Counted from the stretch's first letter, positions 1-9,657 are shown. The stretch: 64,000 bases of DNA from Fibrella aestuarina BUZ 2 (GCF_000331105.1 NC_020054.1:6585815-6649814), one strand, 5' to 3'. Notes: generated by a model from the letters alone, not told the origin. Numbers and translations are program-made.

Positions 1-550
1 GCAGCATGTCGAGGCTGGCCTGTGCCTCGGTTTGCCGGTGCAGATACGGGTGCGGTACATTTTTCGATTCGCCGTACCCGATGTAGTCGGGACAGGCTAC
101 GATGTAGCGGTTCGAGGCAAACAACGTACCTGCATTCACGTCGGCACTGGTGGTGAAGTAGGACGGGGCCTGAGCGTCATCGAAGATGGTACCATGTTGC
201 AGGCTGATCATCGGGAAGCTCTCGTTGCCGATGGCCGTGGGTACAATCAGAGCGCCCGAAGCCAGCACCTCGGTCCCATCCGTATTTTTCGTCTTATAGG
301 TAATGCGGTACGCTTTGACGTCGCGTTGGAGAATCAACGAGAGGATCGTCGAATTACTGCCCAGGTTAATGCCTAACGCCGCCACCCGGTCAGCCAATTG
401 GTTACGGGTAAGTGTAGCAATCTGCGTACTGCTTGCCAGTGTGGTTGTGGTTGGCTGCCCAGGGCCATCGCCACCATGCTTGCAACTGGTAAACGATAAT
501 ACCAGTACGGTCACAAGCGACCACAAGGCCAGTAAACGGCTAGTTTTCAT
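1..550 (-). CDS. alpha/beta-hydrolase family lipoprotein, C-terminus beyond window
   Basis: This is the first ~183 codons of a gene read leftwards; it runs off the window at base 1. It starts at the ATG at 550. The N-terminus is a lipoprotein signal (MKTSRLLALWSLVTV... then SFTSC), so Cys23 is probably lipidated and the protein anchored in the envelope. Further on come stretches typical of secreted alpha/beta hydrolases: a beta strand leading to SLQHGT (oxyanion-type HG) and later CPDYIGYGESKNVPHPY, the DYxGYG segment seen in bacterial relatives of the fungal secretory lipase family. The nucleophile Ser elbow would lie in the missing part. The substrate cannot be told from what is here; ester hydrolysis is inferred from the fold. 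Confidence 0.8.
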   Translation of the reverse strand, partial: MKTSRLLALWSLVTVLVLSFTSCKHGGDGPGQPTTTTLASSTQIATLTRNQLADRVAALGINLGSNSTILSLILQRDVKAYRITYKTKNTDGTEVLASGALIVPTAIGNESFPMISLQHGTIFDDAQAPSYFTTSADVNAGTLFASNRYIVACPDYIGYGESKNVPHPYLHRQTEAQASLDML

Positions 551-847
551 AAACGTGATCATATACTAATGAATGCAACGAAAAGATACGCGATTTAGTA
601 CAATAAAACAGGATTACCGTGTAAACTAAGTTGCATGACTGAAAATAGAACAAACTTATTCTGCCTCAGTGCAAGTCCGACCTTTACCTACCAGGTTGGT
701 CACTGCGGACTGAGTAGTGGAGGCAAACACTAAAACCGACCGATTCGCCTGTTTTTACAAAGGCGTTCGCACGAAGCAACAAGCCCGATCAGGTACGTAC
801 CTGACCGGGCTTGTTCATTTACCTAACCTATGAGTATCGAAAAGCGG
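551..847. other. intergenic region, 297 bases
   Basis: This gap holds no supported gene. It contains the upstream region of the lipoprotein hydrolase, an imperfect inverted repeat at about 662-725 (TGCCTC...GAGGCA outer, GTCCG...CGGAC inner), and the terminator hairpin of the M1 peptidase gene at 778-815. Confidence 0.6.
778..815 (-). terminator. strong hairpin after the M1 peptidase gene
   Basis: A near-perfect 38-base palindrome (AACAAGCCCG paired with CGGGCTTGTT, one A-C mismatch, then TCAGGTAC/GTACCTGA). It lies 33 bases past the stop of the leftward M1 peptidase gene. On the minus strand it ends in AACAAGC and lacks a long T-run. Its core is the 14-base palindrome CAGGTACGTACCTG, two opposed copies of the word iterated through this window. 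Confidence 0.7.
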
Positions 848-3244
848 CTAGTTTCGACCACTGCCCTGTTGCGCGGGCGGGCGGGTGCCCTGCCGTTGTT
901 GCTGCATGGGGTTCTGCCCCTGCGGGCCGAAGCGTTGCTGCTGCTTGAAAAGCTGGAACCGCGTGGGCTTCGATGTGCGCGGGAAGGAATTATTCTCCGT
1001 ATCGATGTCGGCAATTTCCTGGAAGGGGTCCAGCGTCCACTGCGTCACCTTCTTGTTGGTGGCAATCACCTTCTTGATCGACACATCATTGAAGCGCCAG
1101 ATCTCGGCCGGGAAACGCGCCACCGAGTCGGTACCGTCCTCAAACTCCATCCGAATGATCACCGGCATGGGGATGCCCCCCTTGTTCTTCAGCGACAGCG
1201 TGTAGAAGTTCTGCTTGCCCTCCAGCACCGACCGCTCCTCAGCCGTTAGCGTGGCCAGGTAGTCCTGATACTTCTTGCGGTCGGCGTCGGTGACGGCGTA
1301 GGGGTCGTAGCTGTTGTAGAAGTCGCGCATGGTGGAGTCCTGGGCCACCACGCTCTCGTCTTTCTTCAGAGCGTCGCGCTGTTTGCTGATGGTGTTCATC
1401 CGGCGCTGGGCCTCGGCGCGGGCTTCGGCCTTCACCACCTCGGGGTTCTGGCTGTTGGCCTGGTACCAATCCACTTCGACCAAATCCTGATCGACGGGCT
1501 CTACGCCGTAGAACCAGCCTTTCCAGAACCAGTCGAGGTCCACGCCTGAGGCGTCTTCCAGGGTGCGGAAGAAGTCGGCGGGTTCGGGCGACTTGAAGGC
1601 CCAGCGGCGGGCGTACTCCTTGAAGGCGTAGTCGAAGAGCTCGCGGCCCATCACCGTCTCACGCAGGATGTTGAGCGCCGTGGCCGGTTTGGCGTAGGCG
1701 TTGGCACCGAGGTTGATGACATTGTCAGATGAGGTCATGATGGGCGACAGCACCGCTTTGTCTGACTTCATGTAGTCGACAATAAATTGTGGTTCACCGC
1801 GGCGGCTGGGGAAGTTGTAATCCCATTCTTTCTCGGCCAGGTACTGGCAAAAGGTGTTCAGGCCTTCATCCATCCAGGTCCACTGCCGCTCGTCGGAGTT
1901 GACGATCATCGGGAAGAAGTTGTGGCCAACCTCGTGGATAATCACACCGATCATACCGGCTTTCACGCCTTCCGAATACGTACCGTCAGCCTCGGGACGG
2001 CCACCGTTGAACGAGATCATGGGATACTCCATCCCACCACCGGCCGTCGCGTGGCACGAAATCGCCACTGGATACGGGTATTTGATGGTCCGGTTGCCAT
2101 ATGACTTCAGCGTGTGCTCAACCACGCGGGTCGAATACTGGCCCCATAGCGGGTTACCCTCTTTCGAGTAGAACGACATGCTCCAGATTTTCTTCCCGTC
2201 GCCATAGACATCGGTCTGCATGGCATCCCAGATGAATTTACGGCTGCTGGCAAAAGCGAAATCCCGCACGTTGTCGGCTTTGTAAACCCATGTCTTGGTG
2301 GCTTTCACGTCGGCGGGCTGCGCTTTTTCAGCCGCCTCGGCTTCGGCCTGCGTGACGATAACCACCGGCGTTTTGCTGGTAGCAGCCTGCGCCATGCGCT
2401 TCTGCTGCGTGGCGCTCAGTACCTGCTTGTAGTTCTGACATTCGCCCGTCGAGCCAACGATGTGGTCGCTCGGCACCGTGATGGCCACCTTGTAGTTGCC
2501 GAAGATGAGGGTAAACTCCCCCTGCCCCAGAAACTGCTTGTTCTGCCAGCCGTTCACGTCGTTGTAGGCACACAGACGCGGAAACCAGTGGGCAATGAAG
2601 TAGTTGCTGTTACCATCCTTGAACTTCTCGTAGCCACTACGGCCGTAGTATTCGGTCACGAAGTAGTTCCAGTCGACGTTGAAGGCGTATGACGTACCTG
2701 GCTTCAAGGGCGTAGGCAGGTCGATCCGCATCATCGTTTCGTTGATGGTGTATTTCAGCGGCTGGTTGCTTTTGCCATCAGTAACGCGGGTGATCTTATA
2801 GCCAAACTTGTCGCTCGCCTGCTGCTGACTGCGCTCACGTACCGAAGTCATGTTCTGCAACTGCGCGAAGCTCATGCCGCTCTCGTTGACGCCCCCCGTC
2901 CGGGTGACGCTCCCCGTTGACCCTTTGGCAAACAGGTTCTGGTCAAGTTGCAGCCAGATGTACCGCAGTTCGTCGGTTGAGTTGTTGTGGTACGTAACCG
3001 TTTCGGTGCCGATGATCTTTTGCTCAGCGTCGTTGAGGGTGACTTTGATGTCGTAATCGGCCCGGTTCTGGAAGTAATCTTTGCCCGGTGCCCCGGCCGC
3101 CGTGCGGAAGGTGTTGGGCGTGGGCAGCATCGGCCCGAGCTGCTCAAACTTATTGTTGGCGTTCTGGGTCGGGGCGGTAGGCGCCTGCGCCCGTGCGGTA
3201 AACGCCCCCAGGGCCAGGCTCGCCATTATCAGCGTTTTTCTCAT
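848..3244 (-). CDS. M1 family metallopeptidase, copy A
   Basis: An exported zinc metallopeptidase of the M1 (gluzincin aminopeptidase) family, 798 residues. The signal peptide is MRKTLIMASLALGAFTARAQA. The zinc site is HEVGH at about residues 434-438, with the third ligand in WMDEGLN 18 residues later. The GxMEN substrate motif reads GGGMEYP. The C-terminal ~200 residues are lysine/glutamate-rich and end in a Gln/Pro/Arg tail (NPMQQQRQGTRPPAQQGSGRN). It probably trims peptides in the periplasm. It lies 26 bases downstream of a paralogue of identical length, and the last third is almost identical to that paralogue at DNA level, which points to recent duplication or gene conversion. The start is the ATG at 3244, directly before the signal peptide. 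Confidence 0.93.
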   Translation of the reverse strand: MRKTLIMASLALGAFTARAQAPTAPTQNANNKFEQLGPMLPTPNTFRTAAGAPGKDYFQNRADYDIKVTLNDAEQKIIGTETVTYHNNSTDELRYIWLQLDQNLFAKGSTGSVTRTGGVNESGMSFAQLQNMTSVRERSQQQASDKFGYKITRVTDGKSNQPLKYTINETMMRIDLPTPLKPGTSYAFNVDWNYFVTEYYGRSGYEKFKDGNSNYFIAHWFPRLCAYNDVNGWQNKQFLGQGEFTLIFGNYKVAITVPSDHIVGSTGECQNYKQVLSATQQKRMAQAATSKTPVVIVTQAEAEAAEKAQPADVKATKTWVYKADNVRDFAFASSRKFIWDAMQTDVYGDGKKIWSMSFYSKEGNPLWGQYSTRVVEHTLKSYGNRTIKYPYPVAISCHATAGGGMEYPMISFNGGRPEADGTYSEGVKAGMIGVIIHEVGHNFFPMIVNSDERQWTWMDEGLNTFCQYLAEKEWDYNFPSRRGEPQFIVDYMKSDKAVLSPIMTSSDNVINLGANAYAKPATALNILRETVMGRELFDYAFKEYARRWAFKSPEPADFFRTLEDASGVDLDWFWKGWFYGVEPVDQDLVEVDWYQANSQNPEVVKAEARAEAQRRMNTISKQRDALKKDESVVAQDSTMRDFYNSYDPYAVTDADRKKYQDYLATLTAEERSVLEGKQNFYTLSLKNKGGIPMPVIIRMEFEDGTDSVARFPAEIWRFNDVSIKKVIATNKKVTQWTLDPFQEIADIDTENNSFPRTSKPTRFQLFKQQQRFGPQGQNPMQQQRQGTRPPAQQGSGRN

Positions 3245-3270
3245 GGTTTATTGATTAAGTAGGTACTAGA

Positions 3271-5667
3271 CTAGTTGCGGCCACTGCCCTGTTGCGCGGG
3301 TGGCCGGGCGGCTGGCCGTTGTTGCTGCATGGGGTTACCCGCGGCTGGCCGTTGCTGCTGCTTGAAAAGCTGGAACCGCGTGGGCTTCGTCGCTACGGCC
3401 GGAAATGAATTATCGTCACTGTTGATGTCGGCAATCTCCTGGAAGGGATCCAGCGTCCACTGGGTCACCTTCTTGTTGGTGGCAATCACCTTCTTGATCG
3501 ACACATCATTGAAGCGCCAGATCTCGGCCGGGAAACGCGCCACCGAGTCGGTACCGTCCTCAAACTCCATCCGAATGATCACCGGCATGGGGATGCCCCC
3601 CTTGTTCTTCAACGACAGCGTGTAGAAGTTCTGCTTGCCCTCCAGCACTGAACGCTCCTCAGCCGTTAGCGTGGCCAGGTAGTCCTGGTACCTCTTGCGG
3701 TCGGCGTCGGTGACGGCGTAGGGGTCGTAGCTGTTGTAGAAGTCGCGCATGGTGGAGTCCTGGGCCACCACGCTCTCGTCTTTCTTCAGAGCATCGCGCT
3801 GTTTGCTGATGGTGTTCATCCGGCGTTGAGCCTCGGCGCGGGCCTCGGCCTTCACCACCTCGGGGTTCTGGCTGTTGGCTTGATACCAGTCTACATTCAC
3901 CAGCGTTTGGTCCACGGGTTGAACCGTGAAGAACCAGCCTTTCCAGAACCAGTCGAGGTCCACGCCTGAGGCGTCTTCCAGGGTGCGGAAGAAATCGGCG
4001 GGCTCGGGCGACTTGAAGGCCCAGCGGCGGGCGTACTCTTTGAAGGCGTAGTCAAACAGCTCGCGGCCCATCACCGTTTCGCGCAGGATGTTGAGCGCCG
4101 TGGCCGGTTTGGTATAGGCGTTGGGGCCAAACGTGTTGCGCGGGATGTTGTCTGAGCTATTCATAACGGGCACCTGCTGCGTCGAGTCGAGCTTCATGTA
4201 ATCGACGATGTATTGCGGGTCGATACCGTGCGCCGGGAAATTGGGGTCCCACTCCAGGCAGGCGAGGCCTTCGAGGAAGCTGTTCAGGCCTTCGTCCATC
4301 CAGCTCCACTGCCGCTCGTCGGAGTTGACGATCATTGGGAAGAAGTTGTGGCCCACTTCGTGAATAACCACCGAGATGAGGAAGTTTTTAGTGCCTACCG
4401 AATAGGTACCATCGGCTTCGGGGCGGGCGCCGTTGAAGCTCATCATGGGGTACTCCATACCACCAACGGGTCCGTGTACCGAGTACGCCGCGGGATAGGG
4501 ATAACCAATGGTGCGACGCGAATACGACCGGAGCGTATGCGCGACAAGGCGGGTCGAGTACTGCTCCCATAGCGGATTGGCTTCTTTCGGGTAGAGCGAC
4601 ATGGCCCACACGCGCTTGCCTTCGATGTTCGGTTGCAGGGCGTCCCAGATGAATTTACGGCTGCTGGCAAAGGCAAAGTCTCGCACGTTGTCGGCTTTGT
4701 AAACCCAGGTTTTAGTACCTGTCGGCTTACCCTTCTCGGCAGCGGTGGCCTCCTCCTGCGTCACGATCAGCACCGGGTTTTCGCCGGGCTTGTCGCCTTT
4801 GTTTTTGGCTTCGTTCCAGCGCTTAAGCTGCGTGGCTGTCAGCACCTGCGACGGGTTCTGTAGTTCGCCCGTTGCACCGACGACGTGGTCGTTGGGAGCG
4901 GTGATAGCCACTCTGTAGTTGCCGAAGATGAGGGTAAACTCCCCCTGCCCCAGAAATTGCTTGTTCTGCCAGCCCGTCACGTCGCTGTAGGCGCACAACC
5001 GGGGAAACCATTGGGCCATTTCGTAGATGTAGTTACCATCCTGAGCGAAGTACTCATAACCCGACCGAGCGCCCGTTGCGCGGGCATCCACGATGTTGAA
5101 GTTCCAGTCGATGATAAACGAATACGAAGCCCCCGCTTTGAGCGGCGTGGGCAGATCGATCCGCATCATCGTTTCGTTGATGGTGTACTTCAGCGACTTC
5201 CCGGCAGCATCGGTTACTCGCGTGATGTTGTCACCATAGGGTCTGGCATTCTTTCCGGTCAGGGCGTTCAGCTGCGCGAACGAAGCGCCCCGGTCACTAT
5301 TAATGCTATTCGTCTGCGATGTGCGACTGGTGGCATCCGACCGGAAGGTGTTCTGGTCAAGTTGTAGCCACAGGTACGTTAGCGCATCGGCCGAGTTGTT
5401 ACGGTACGTGATGGTTTCGGTGCCTGTCAGCTTTTGCTGGGTATCGTCGAGAGTGACTTTGATGTCGTAATCAGCCCGGTTCTGGAAGTAATCTTTGCCC
5501 GGTGCCCCGGCGGCGGTCCGGAAGGTGTTAGGCGTGGGCAGCATCGGCCCAAGCTGCTCGAACTTCGTGTTGGCCCTAGTCGTCGACGGGGCCGTTTGAG
5601 CAATGGCCCGATCGCCCAGCCATAGCACAGCGGCTACGGTTAGCATCGACCCAATAGTATGACGCAT
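3271..5667 (-). CDS. M1 family metallopeptidase, copy B
   Basis: The upstream paralogue of copy A, also 798 residues and exported (signal MRHTIGSMLTVAAVLWLGDRA). The zinc motif HEVGH sits at about 432-436, followed by SWMDEGLNSF supplying the distal Glu. Relative to copy A the middle third (substrate pocket region, roughly residues 90-420) has diverged, for example by an ARATGARSGYEYFAQDG insertion. The stretch from FKSPEPADFFRTLEDASG to the C-terminus is nearly unchanged. The 26-base gap to copy A and the lack of a terminator between them suggest one transcript. The upstream TACTTTTA at 5698-5705 (minus strand) is one base off the -7 consensus and may be the promoter. Divergent pockets with a conserved tail suggest different peptide preferences (inference). 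Confidence 0.93.
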   Translation of the reverse strand: MRHTIGSMLTVAAVLWLGDRAIAQTAPSTTRANTKFEQLGPMLPTPNTFRTAAGAPGKDYFQNRADYDIKVTLDDTQQKLTGTETITYRNNSADALTYLWLQLDQNTFRSDATSRTSQTNSINSDRGASFAQLNALTGKNARPYGDNITRVTDAAGKSLKYTINETMMRIDLPTPLKAGASYSFIIDWNFNIVDARATGARSGYEYFAQDGNYIYEMAQWFPRLCAYSDVTGWQNKQFLGQGEFTLIFGNYRVAITAPNDHVVGATGELQNPSQVLTATQLKRWNEAKNKGDKPGENPVLIVTQEEATAAEKGKPTGTKTWVYKADNVRDFAFASSRKFIWDALQPNIEGKRVWAMSLYPKEANPLWEQYSTRLVAHTLRSYSRRTIGYPYPAAYSVHGPVGGMEYPMMSFNGARPEADGTYSVGTKNFLISVVIHEVGHNFFPMIVNSDERQWSWMDEGLNSFLEGLACLEWDPNFPAHGIDPQYIVDYMKLDSTQQVPVMNSSDNIPRNTFGPNAYTKPATALNILRETVMGRELFDYAFKEYARRWAFKSPEPADFFRTLEDASGVDLDWFWKGWFFTVQPVDQTLVNVDWYQANSQNPEVVKAEARAEAQRRMNTISKQRDALKKDESVVAQDSTMRDFYNSYDPYAVTDADRKRYQDYLATLTAEERSVLEGKQNFYTLSLKNKGGIPMPVIIRMEFEDGTDSVARFPAEIWRFNDVSIKKVIATNKKVTQWTLDPFQEIADINSDDNSFPAVATKPTRFQLFKQQQRPAAGNPMQQQRPAARPPAQQGSGRN

Positions 5668-5783
5668 AAGAAGATGTTTGTTAATGGAATATCGGCTTAA
5701 AAGTACAGAAACTGCCTGTAAATACCGTCAATGACCGTATTGACAGAATACCGTAGTGACGAAATACTGCCCTATTTTGCGGC

Positions 5784-8360
5784 ATGAAACACCTCTTCAA
5801 CTTACTGAGCTGGTGCGCCTGTGCCTTGCCCGTGCTGGCTCAACCCACCCCGCCCACACCTACTTCAACGTCAGCGCTAAGTATCGAGACGATCATGCAG
5901 GACCCTAGGCAATGGGTCGGTACGTCGCCGTCCGGGGTGTTCTGGTCCGACGATTCGCGCACGATTTACTTCACCTGGCACGATGCCCGGTCGGCCGACA
6001 AAGCGCTGGGCGACTCGCTGTACAAAATTACGCTGCCTGCCCCCGGAACGGCTGGCCGAAACGCCGCCATACCAGCTCCCGTCAAAGTGTCGATCGCCGA
6101 ACGTCGGCTGCTGCCGTCGGCCGACGACCGGCCGATCTATAACCGCGCCCGCACGCTACGGCTCTACGAAAAATACGGCGATATCTTTCTGCTCAACCGC
6201 CAGACGGGCCCATCGGGCGCGCAGGTACGTATGCTCACCAGCACCGTCGAGCGCGAATCGAACCCAGTGTTTTCCGGCGACGAGAAGGCGGTTATTTTTA
6301 CCCGCGCCCAGAACCTGTTTCGCCTCGACCTCACGACCGGCTTCGTCGAACAACTGACCAACTTCGACCCCGCCGCCAAAAAGCCGGAGGCCAAACAAAC
6401 CGACCAGGAATCGTGGCTCAAAAAAGATCAGTTAGCCCTGTTCGACGTGCTCCGGCTACGGAAAGCCAAACGCGACGAAACCGAACGCACAACCAAAGCC
6501 GAACAGCCCCACCGCCCCAAAACGATTGGCACCGACGGCCGCACCGTCATGAATGCCAGTCTGAGCCCCGATGGTCGGCTGGTTACCTATAACCTGATGC
6601 GGTCGGCGAGCAGCAAATCGACCATCGTGCCCAATTTCATCACCGAATCGGGCTTTACGGAAGACCTCCCCGCCCGCACCAAAGTAGGCGCGCCGCTGGC
6701 AGCGGTCGAGTTTATGGTGTATGACGTTCGGCGCGATACGGCCCTGACCATTAGCCTCGCCAGCCTGCCCGGCATCACCGACAAGCCCGACTATCTGATG
6801 CCCGCTGCCGTCACGAGCGGTTCGGCGACGGCGGCGGGGCGCAGCACGGTCGCGGCCAGCGAAAAAACGGCAAAAGACACCACGACGACCCGCAAAGGCG
6901 CCACCACCAAACCGGCGAACCGGCCTGTGTACGTCAGCATGCCCGTGTGGGCCGAAGGGCCAACCGCCCGCTACGGGGTCGTCTCGATTCGTGCCCTCGA
7001 CAACAAAGACCGCTGGCTGATGCTCGTCGATACCGAAAGCCCGACAACCATGAAGCTCCTCGATCGGCAGCGCGACGAAGCCTGGGTGGGTGGTCCCGGT
7101 ATCGGTGGGGCCTTCTCGCCAGGTACGTTGGGCTGGCTCGACGCCCAGACGATCTACTACCAGTCGGAAGCCGACGGTTATTCGCACCTGTACACGCAGA
7201 ACGTACTGACGGGCCAGAAAACCCAGCTGACCAAAGGGCGCTTCGAAGTGCAGCAGGTGACGCTATCGGCCGACAAACGCTTCTTCTACCTGACCACCAA
7301 CGAACGCCATCCGGGCGAGCAGCACCTGTACCGCCTGGCCGTAACGAGTGGCCGCGATGGCGCTCTGCAACGTACCCAGCTCACCACCATGACCGGCGCC
7401 AACGACGTCACGCTCTCGCCCGACGAATCGCGGATGGTCATCCGGTATTCGGCCAGCAATAAGCCCTGGGAGCTTTATTTACTGGACGGTATCAAGAAGA
7501 AGGGGACTGAGCCGGTGGCTTTCGGTGGCTCGGCGATCCAACTGACGCAGTCGACCACCGCCAGTTTTCAGGCGTACCCGTGGCGCGAACCCGCCGTGGT
7601 CACGATTCAGGCCCGCGATGGGCAACCCATCTACGCCCGCCTGTACCAGCCCGCCGCCAACGCGGCCGTCAAAGCCACGGGCAAAGCCGTCGTCTTTGTG
7701 CATGGTGCGGGTTACCTCCAGAATGCGCACAAATGGTGGAGCCAGTATTTCCGCGAATACATGTTTCACAACCTGCTGGTCGACAAGGGCTATACCGTGC
7801 TCGACATCGACTACCGGGCGTCGGCGGGGTACGGGCGTGACTGGCGCACGGGCATTTACCGGTTTATGGGGGGCAAAGACCTCACCGATCACGTCGATGC
7901 GGCCGCCTGGCTTGTCAAAAACCACGGCGTCGATGCCAAACGAATCGGTATATACGGTGGGTCGTACGGTGGGTTTATCACCCTCATGGCCATGTTTACT
8001 ACCCCCGACGTATTCAAGGCGGGCGCCGCCCTGCGCCCTGTCACCGACTGGGCGGCTTACAACCACGGCTACACCAGCAATATCCTGAACGAGCCTTACG
8101 CCGATACACTCGCCTACCGCCGGTCGTCGCCCATCTACCACGCTGCTGGCTTGAAAGGGCACCTGCTCATCTGCCACGGTATGGTCGACGTAAACGTGCA
8201 TTTTCAGGATGCCGTCCGGCTGGCGCAACGCCTCATCGAACTGAAAAAGGAAAATTGGGAACTGGCGGCCTACCCCGTTGAAGACCACGGATTCGTGGAG
8301 CCAACGAGTTGGATGGACGAGTACAAACGCATCCTCAAACTGTTCGACGAGCGATTATGA
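5784..8360 (+). CDS. S9 family peptidase (prolyl oligopeptidase / DPP-IV type)
   Basis: An 858-residue exported serine peptidase. A signal peptide ending near LPVLAQP is followed by a long beta-propeller region (about 40-600) with TolB/WD-like segments such as SPDGRLV and LSPDESRMV. The C-terminal alpha/beta hydrolase domain contains the nucleophile in GGSYGGF (Ser ~728), the acid in HGMVDVNVHF (Asp ~802) and the His in VEDHGF (~834). The order and spacing fit S9B/S9C exopeptidases cleaving oligopeptides in the periplasm. It is divergent from the M1 pair, so this end of the window is a peptide-utilisation cluster. A -7-like CTATTTTG lies only 4 bases before the ATG. A threonine/lysine-rich insertion (about 350-375) interrupts the propeller. 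Confidence 0.93.
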   Translation: MKHLFNLLSWCACALPVLAQPTPPTPTSTSALSIETIMQDPRQWVGTSPSGVFWSDDSRTIYFTWHDARSADKALGDSLYKITLPAPGTAGRNAAIPAPVKVSIAERRLLPSADDRPIYNRARTLRLYEKYGDIFLLNRQTGPSGAQVRMLTSTVERESNPVFSGDEKAVIFTRAQNLFRLDLTTGFVEQLTNFDPAAKKPEAKQTDQESWLKKDQLALFDVLRLRKAKRDETERTTKAEQPHRPKTIGTDGRTVMNASLSPDGRLVTYNLMRSASSKSTIVPNFITESGFTEDLPARTKVGAPLAAVEFMVYDVRRDTALTISLASLPGITDKPDYLMPAAVTSGSATAAGRSTVAASEKTAKDTTTTRKGATTKPANRPVYVSMPVWAEGPTARYGVVSIRALDNKDRWLMLVDTESPTTMKLLDRQRDEAWVGGPGIGGAFSPGTLGWLDAQTIYYQSEADGYSHLYTQNVLTGQKTQLTKGRFEVQQVTLSADKRFFYLTTNERHPGEQHLYRLAVTSGRDGALQRTQLTTMTGANDVTLSPDESRMVIRYSASNKPWELYLLDGIKKKGTEPVAFGGSAIQLTQSTTASFQAYPWREPAVVTIQARDGQPIYARLYQPAANAAVKATGKAVVFVHGAGYLQNAHKWWSQYFREYMFHNLLVDKGYTVLDIDYRASAGYGRDWRTGIYRFMGGKDLTDHVDAAAWLVKNHGVDAKRIGIYGGSYGGFITLMAMFTTPDVFKAGAALRPVTDWAAYNHGYTSNILNEPYADTLAYRRSSPIYHAAGLKGHLLICHGMVDVNVHFQDAVRLAQRLIELKKENWELAAYPVEDHGFVEPTSWMDEYKRILKLFDERL

Positions 8361-8473
8361 GTAGCCCGTTGGCACAGTTTAACGGCTTCCTAACTCGGAT
8401 TTCATAACACTGCCAGGCGGCGCACGTTCTTGCAGTAGTTGGCCCCACTAGAACCCGCCAACTACACAACACG

Positions 8474-8755
8474 ATGAAAAAGACCCTCATGCTGCTGGCC
8501 GTACTGGCCACTACCCTGACGATGGCGCAGGCACAGGACGTGAAAGAAAATGCGAAAGCAACGGGCCGCCAGGCAAAACGGACGATGAACGCCGCCGGCG
8601 ATAAGATCGACCGCGAAACCCGCGAGGCAAAAGCAGACGTGAAAGACGAAGCCAACGAAGCCTCACAGAAAACCAAGCGGGCCACCAATAAGGCGCTGAA
8701 TAAAACCAAGCGCACCATGAAAAAGACCGAACGCAAGCTGGAAAGCAGTAAGTAA
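8474..8755 (+). CDS. small charged exported protein, LEA/apolipoprotein-like helix
   Basis: A 93-residue protein with a clear signal peptide (MKKTLMLLAVLATTLTMAQA). The mature part of ~72 residues is almost entirely Lys, Arg, Glu, Asp, Ala, Asn and Thr. It contains repeated 11-residue-like units (KENAKATGRQAKRTMNAAG, DRETREAKADVKDEANEA, KTKRATNKALNKTKRTM) that would form an amphipathic or fully hydrophilic helix, resembling LEA-type or YtxH-like stress proteins. It is a single-gene unit with its own terminator at 8774-8805. The function is unknown; desiccation or osmotic protection is only an analogy. Confidence 0.75.
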   Translation: MKKTLMLLAVLATTLTMAQAQDVKENAKATGRQAKRTMNAAGDKIDRETREAKADVKDEANEASQKTKRATNKALNKTKRTMKKTERKLESSK

Positions 8756-8773
8756 ACCCGTTCTTTCGTTTCT

Positions 8774-8805
8774 AAAGCCGTCACGCGAACCCGCATGACG
8801 GCTTT
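8774..8805 (+). terminator. intrinsic terminator after the small charged protein
   Basis: A 10-bp stem AAAGCCGTCA/TGACGGCTTT with a 12-base loop, followed by a short T-run, 18 bases past the stop codon. Confidence 0.8.
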
Positions 8806-8891
8806 TATCGTTACGTAGCGACAGGCAACCAGCCTTAACGTAACTATCGGTGCGATTGGCCTGAATGCCCTTTTGCCCTTACTTTGTCGAT

Positions 8892-9140
8892 ATGACTCAA
8901 CCGCTTACCGTTCTGCTGTTCGGCATCACCCGCGATCTTGTCGGGCAATCGACCGTGGCCGTTCCCCTCACCAAGGGCGCTCGGGTTGCCGATCTGATGA
9001 CGCACCTCAACGAGCAATACCCGGCTTTGGCCAATGTGAAATCGATTCTGGTGGCTGTCAATAGCGAATATGCCGAACCCGACACGGTGTTGACTCCTTC
9101 CGACGAAGTAGCGCTTATCCCGCCGGTGAGTGGCGGCTAA
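8892..9140 (+). CDS. moaD: molybdopterin synthase small subunit MoaD
   Basis: An 82-residue beta-grasp (ubiquitin-like) protein ending in the diagnostic PPVSGG. The terminal Gly is thiocarboxylated and donates sulfur to cyclic pyranopterin monophosphate during molybdenum cofactor synthesis. The family motifs VLLFG, the LxxxYP loop (LNEQYPALANVK), VAVNSEYA and LTPSDEVALIPP are present in order. The ATG at 8892 was chosen over one at 8865 because homology begins at MTQPLTVLLFG and because a -7-like TTACTTTG ends 5 bases before it. It is followed by moaE after 106 bases. Confidence 0.94.
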   Translation: MTQPLTVLLFGITRDLVGQSTVAVPLTKGARVADLMTHLNEQYPALANVKSILVAVNSEYAEPDTVLTPSDEVALIPPVSGG

Positions 9141-9246
9141 GTTTAGTTTTGGCGTTTCTGACTTTCCCGTTTTTAATTAGGCGACTGTCTTCACTAGCCC
9201 TAACGGACTGCCGAAACCTCCAAGCCGGAACCTGAAACCTCTTTCT

Positions 9247-9657
9247 ATGATAGCCCTTACTGCCGATCCTATCGACTTTAGTTCGGCGTATCACTACCTG
9301 CAAACCGATGAAGCCGGGGCCATTGATTTCTTCTTTGGCGTGGTACGTAACAATACCCAAAAACGCGATGTGCAGCAGCTCGATTACGAAGCCTACGGCC
9401 CGATGGCCGTTCGTGAGATGCAGAAAATCGCCGATGAAGCCTGCCGCCGCTGGAATGTGCTCAGGTACGTTATCATCCACCGGACGGGCGTGTTGCGTAT
9501 TGGCGAAATGGCGGTTCTGATTGGGGTAGCTACCCCCCACCGCGATGCCGCCTTCGAAGCGACTCGGTACATCATCGACACCATCAAACAGACGGTTCCC
9601 ATCTGGAAAAAAGAGCGCTTCACCGACGGTGAAGTCTGGGTCAACGCAACGCCATGA
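9247..9657 (+). CDS. moaE: molybdopterin synthase catalytic subunit MoaE
   Basis: A 136-residue MoaE. It forms the heterotetramer with MoaD that converts precursor Z to molybdopterin. Recognisable features are GAIDFFFGVVRNN (substrate loop), the LDYEAYGPMA segment, HRTGVLRIGE with the conserved His/Arg, and the active-site lysine region PIWKKE near residue 120. Only moaD and moaE are here; the other cofactor genes (moaA, moaC, moeA) must be elsewhere. The spacer to moaD is unusually long for such a pair and is rich in GTTT/AAAC words, like the other intergenic hairpin spacers. Confidence 0.95.
   Translation: MIALTADPIDFSSAYHYLQTDEAGAIDFFFGVVRNNTQKRDVQQLDYEAYGPMAVREMQKIADEACRRWNVLRYVIIHRTGVLRIGEMAVLIGVATPHRDAAFEATRYIIDTIKQTVPIWKKERFTDGEVWVNATP

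Noticed and set aside
6456..8288. Minus-strand open frames of 243 and 269 codons opposite the S9 peptidase
   Set aside because: They are antisense to a complete peptidase with intact catalytic residues; no independent evidence.
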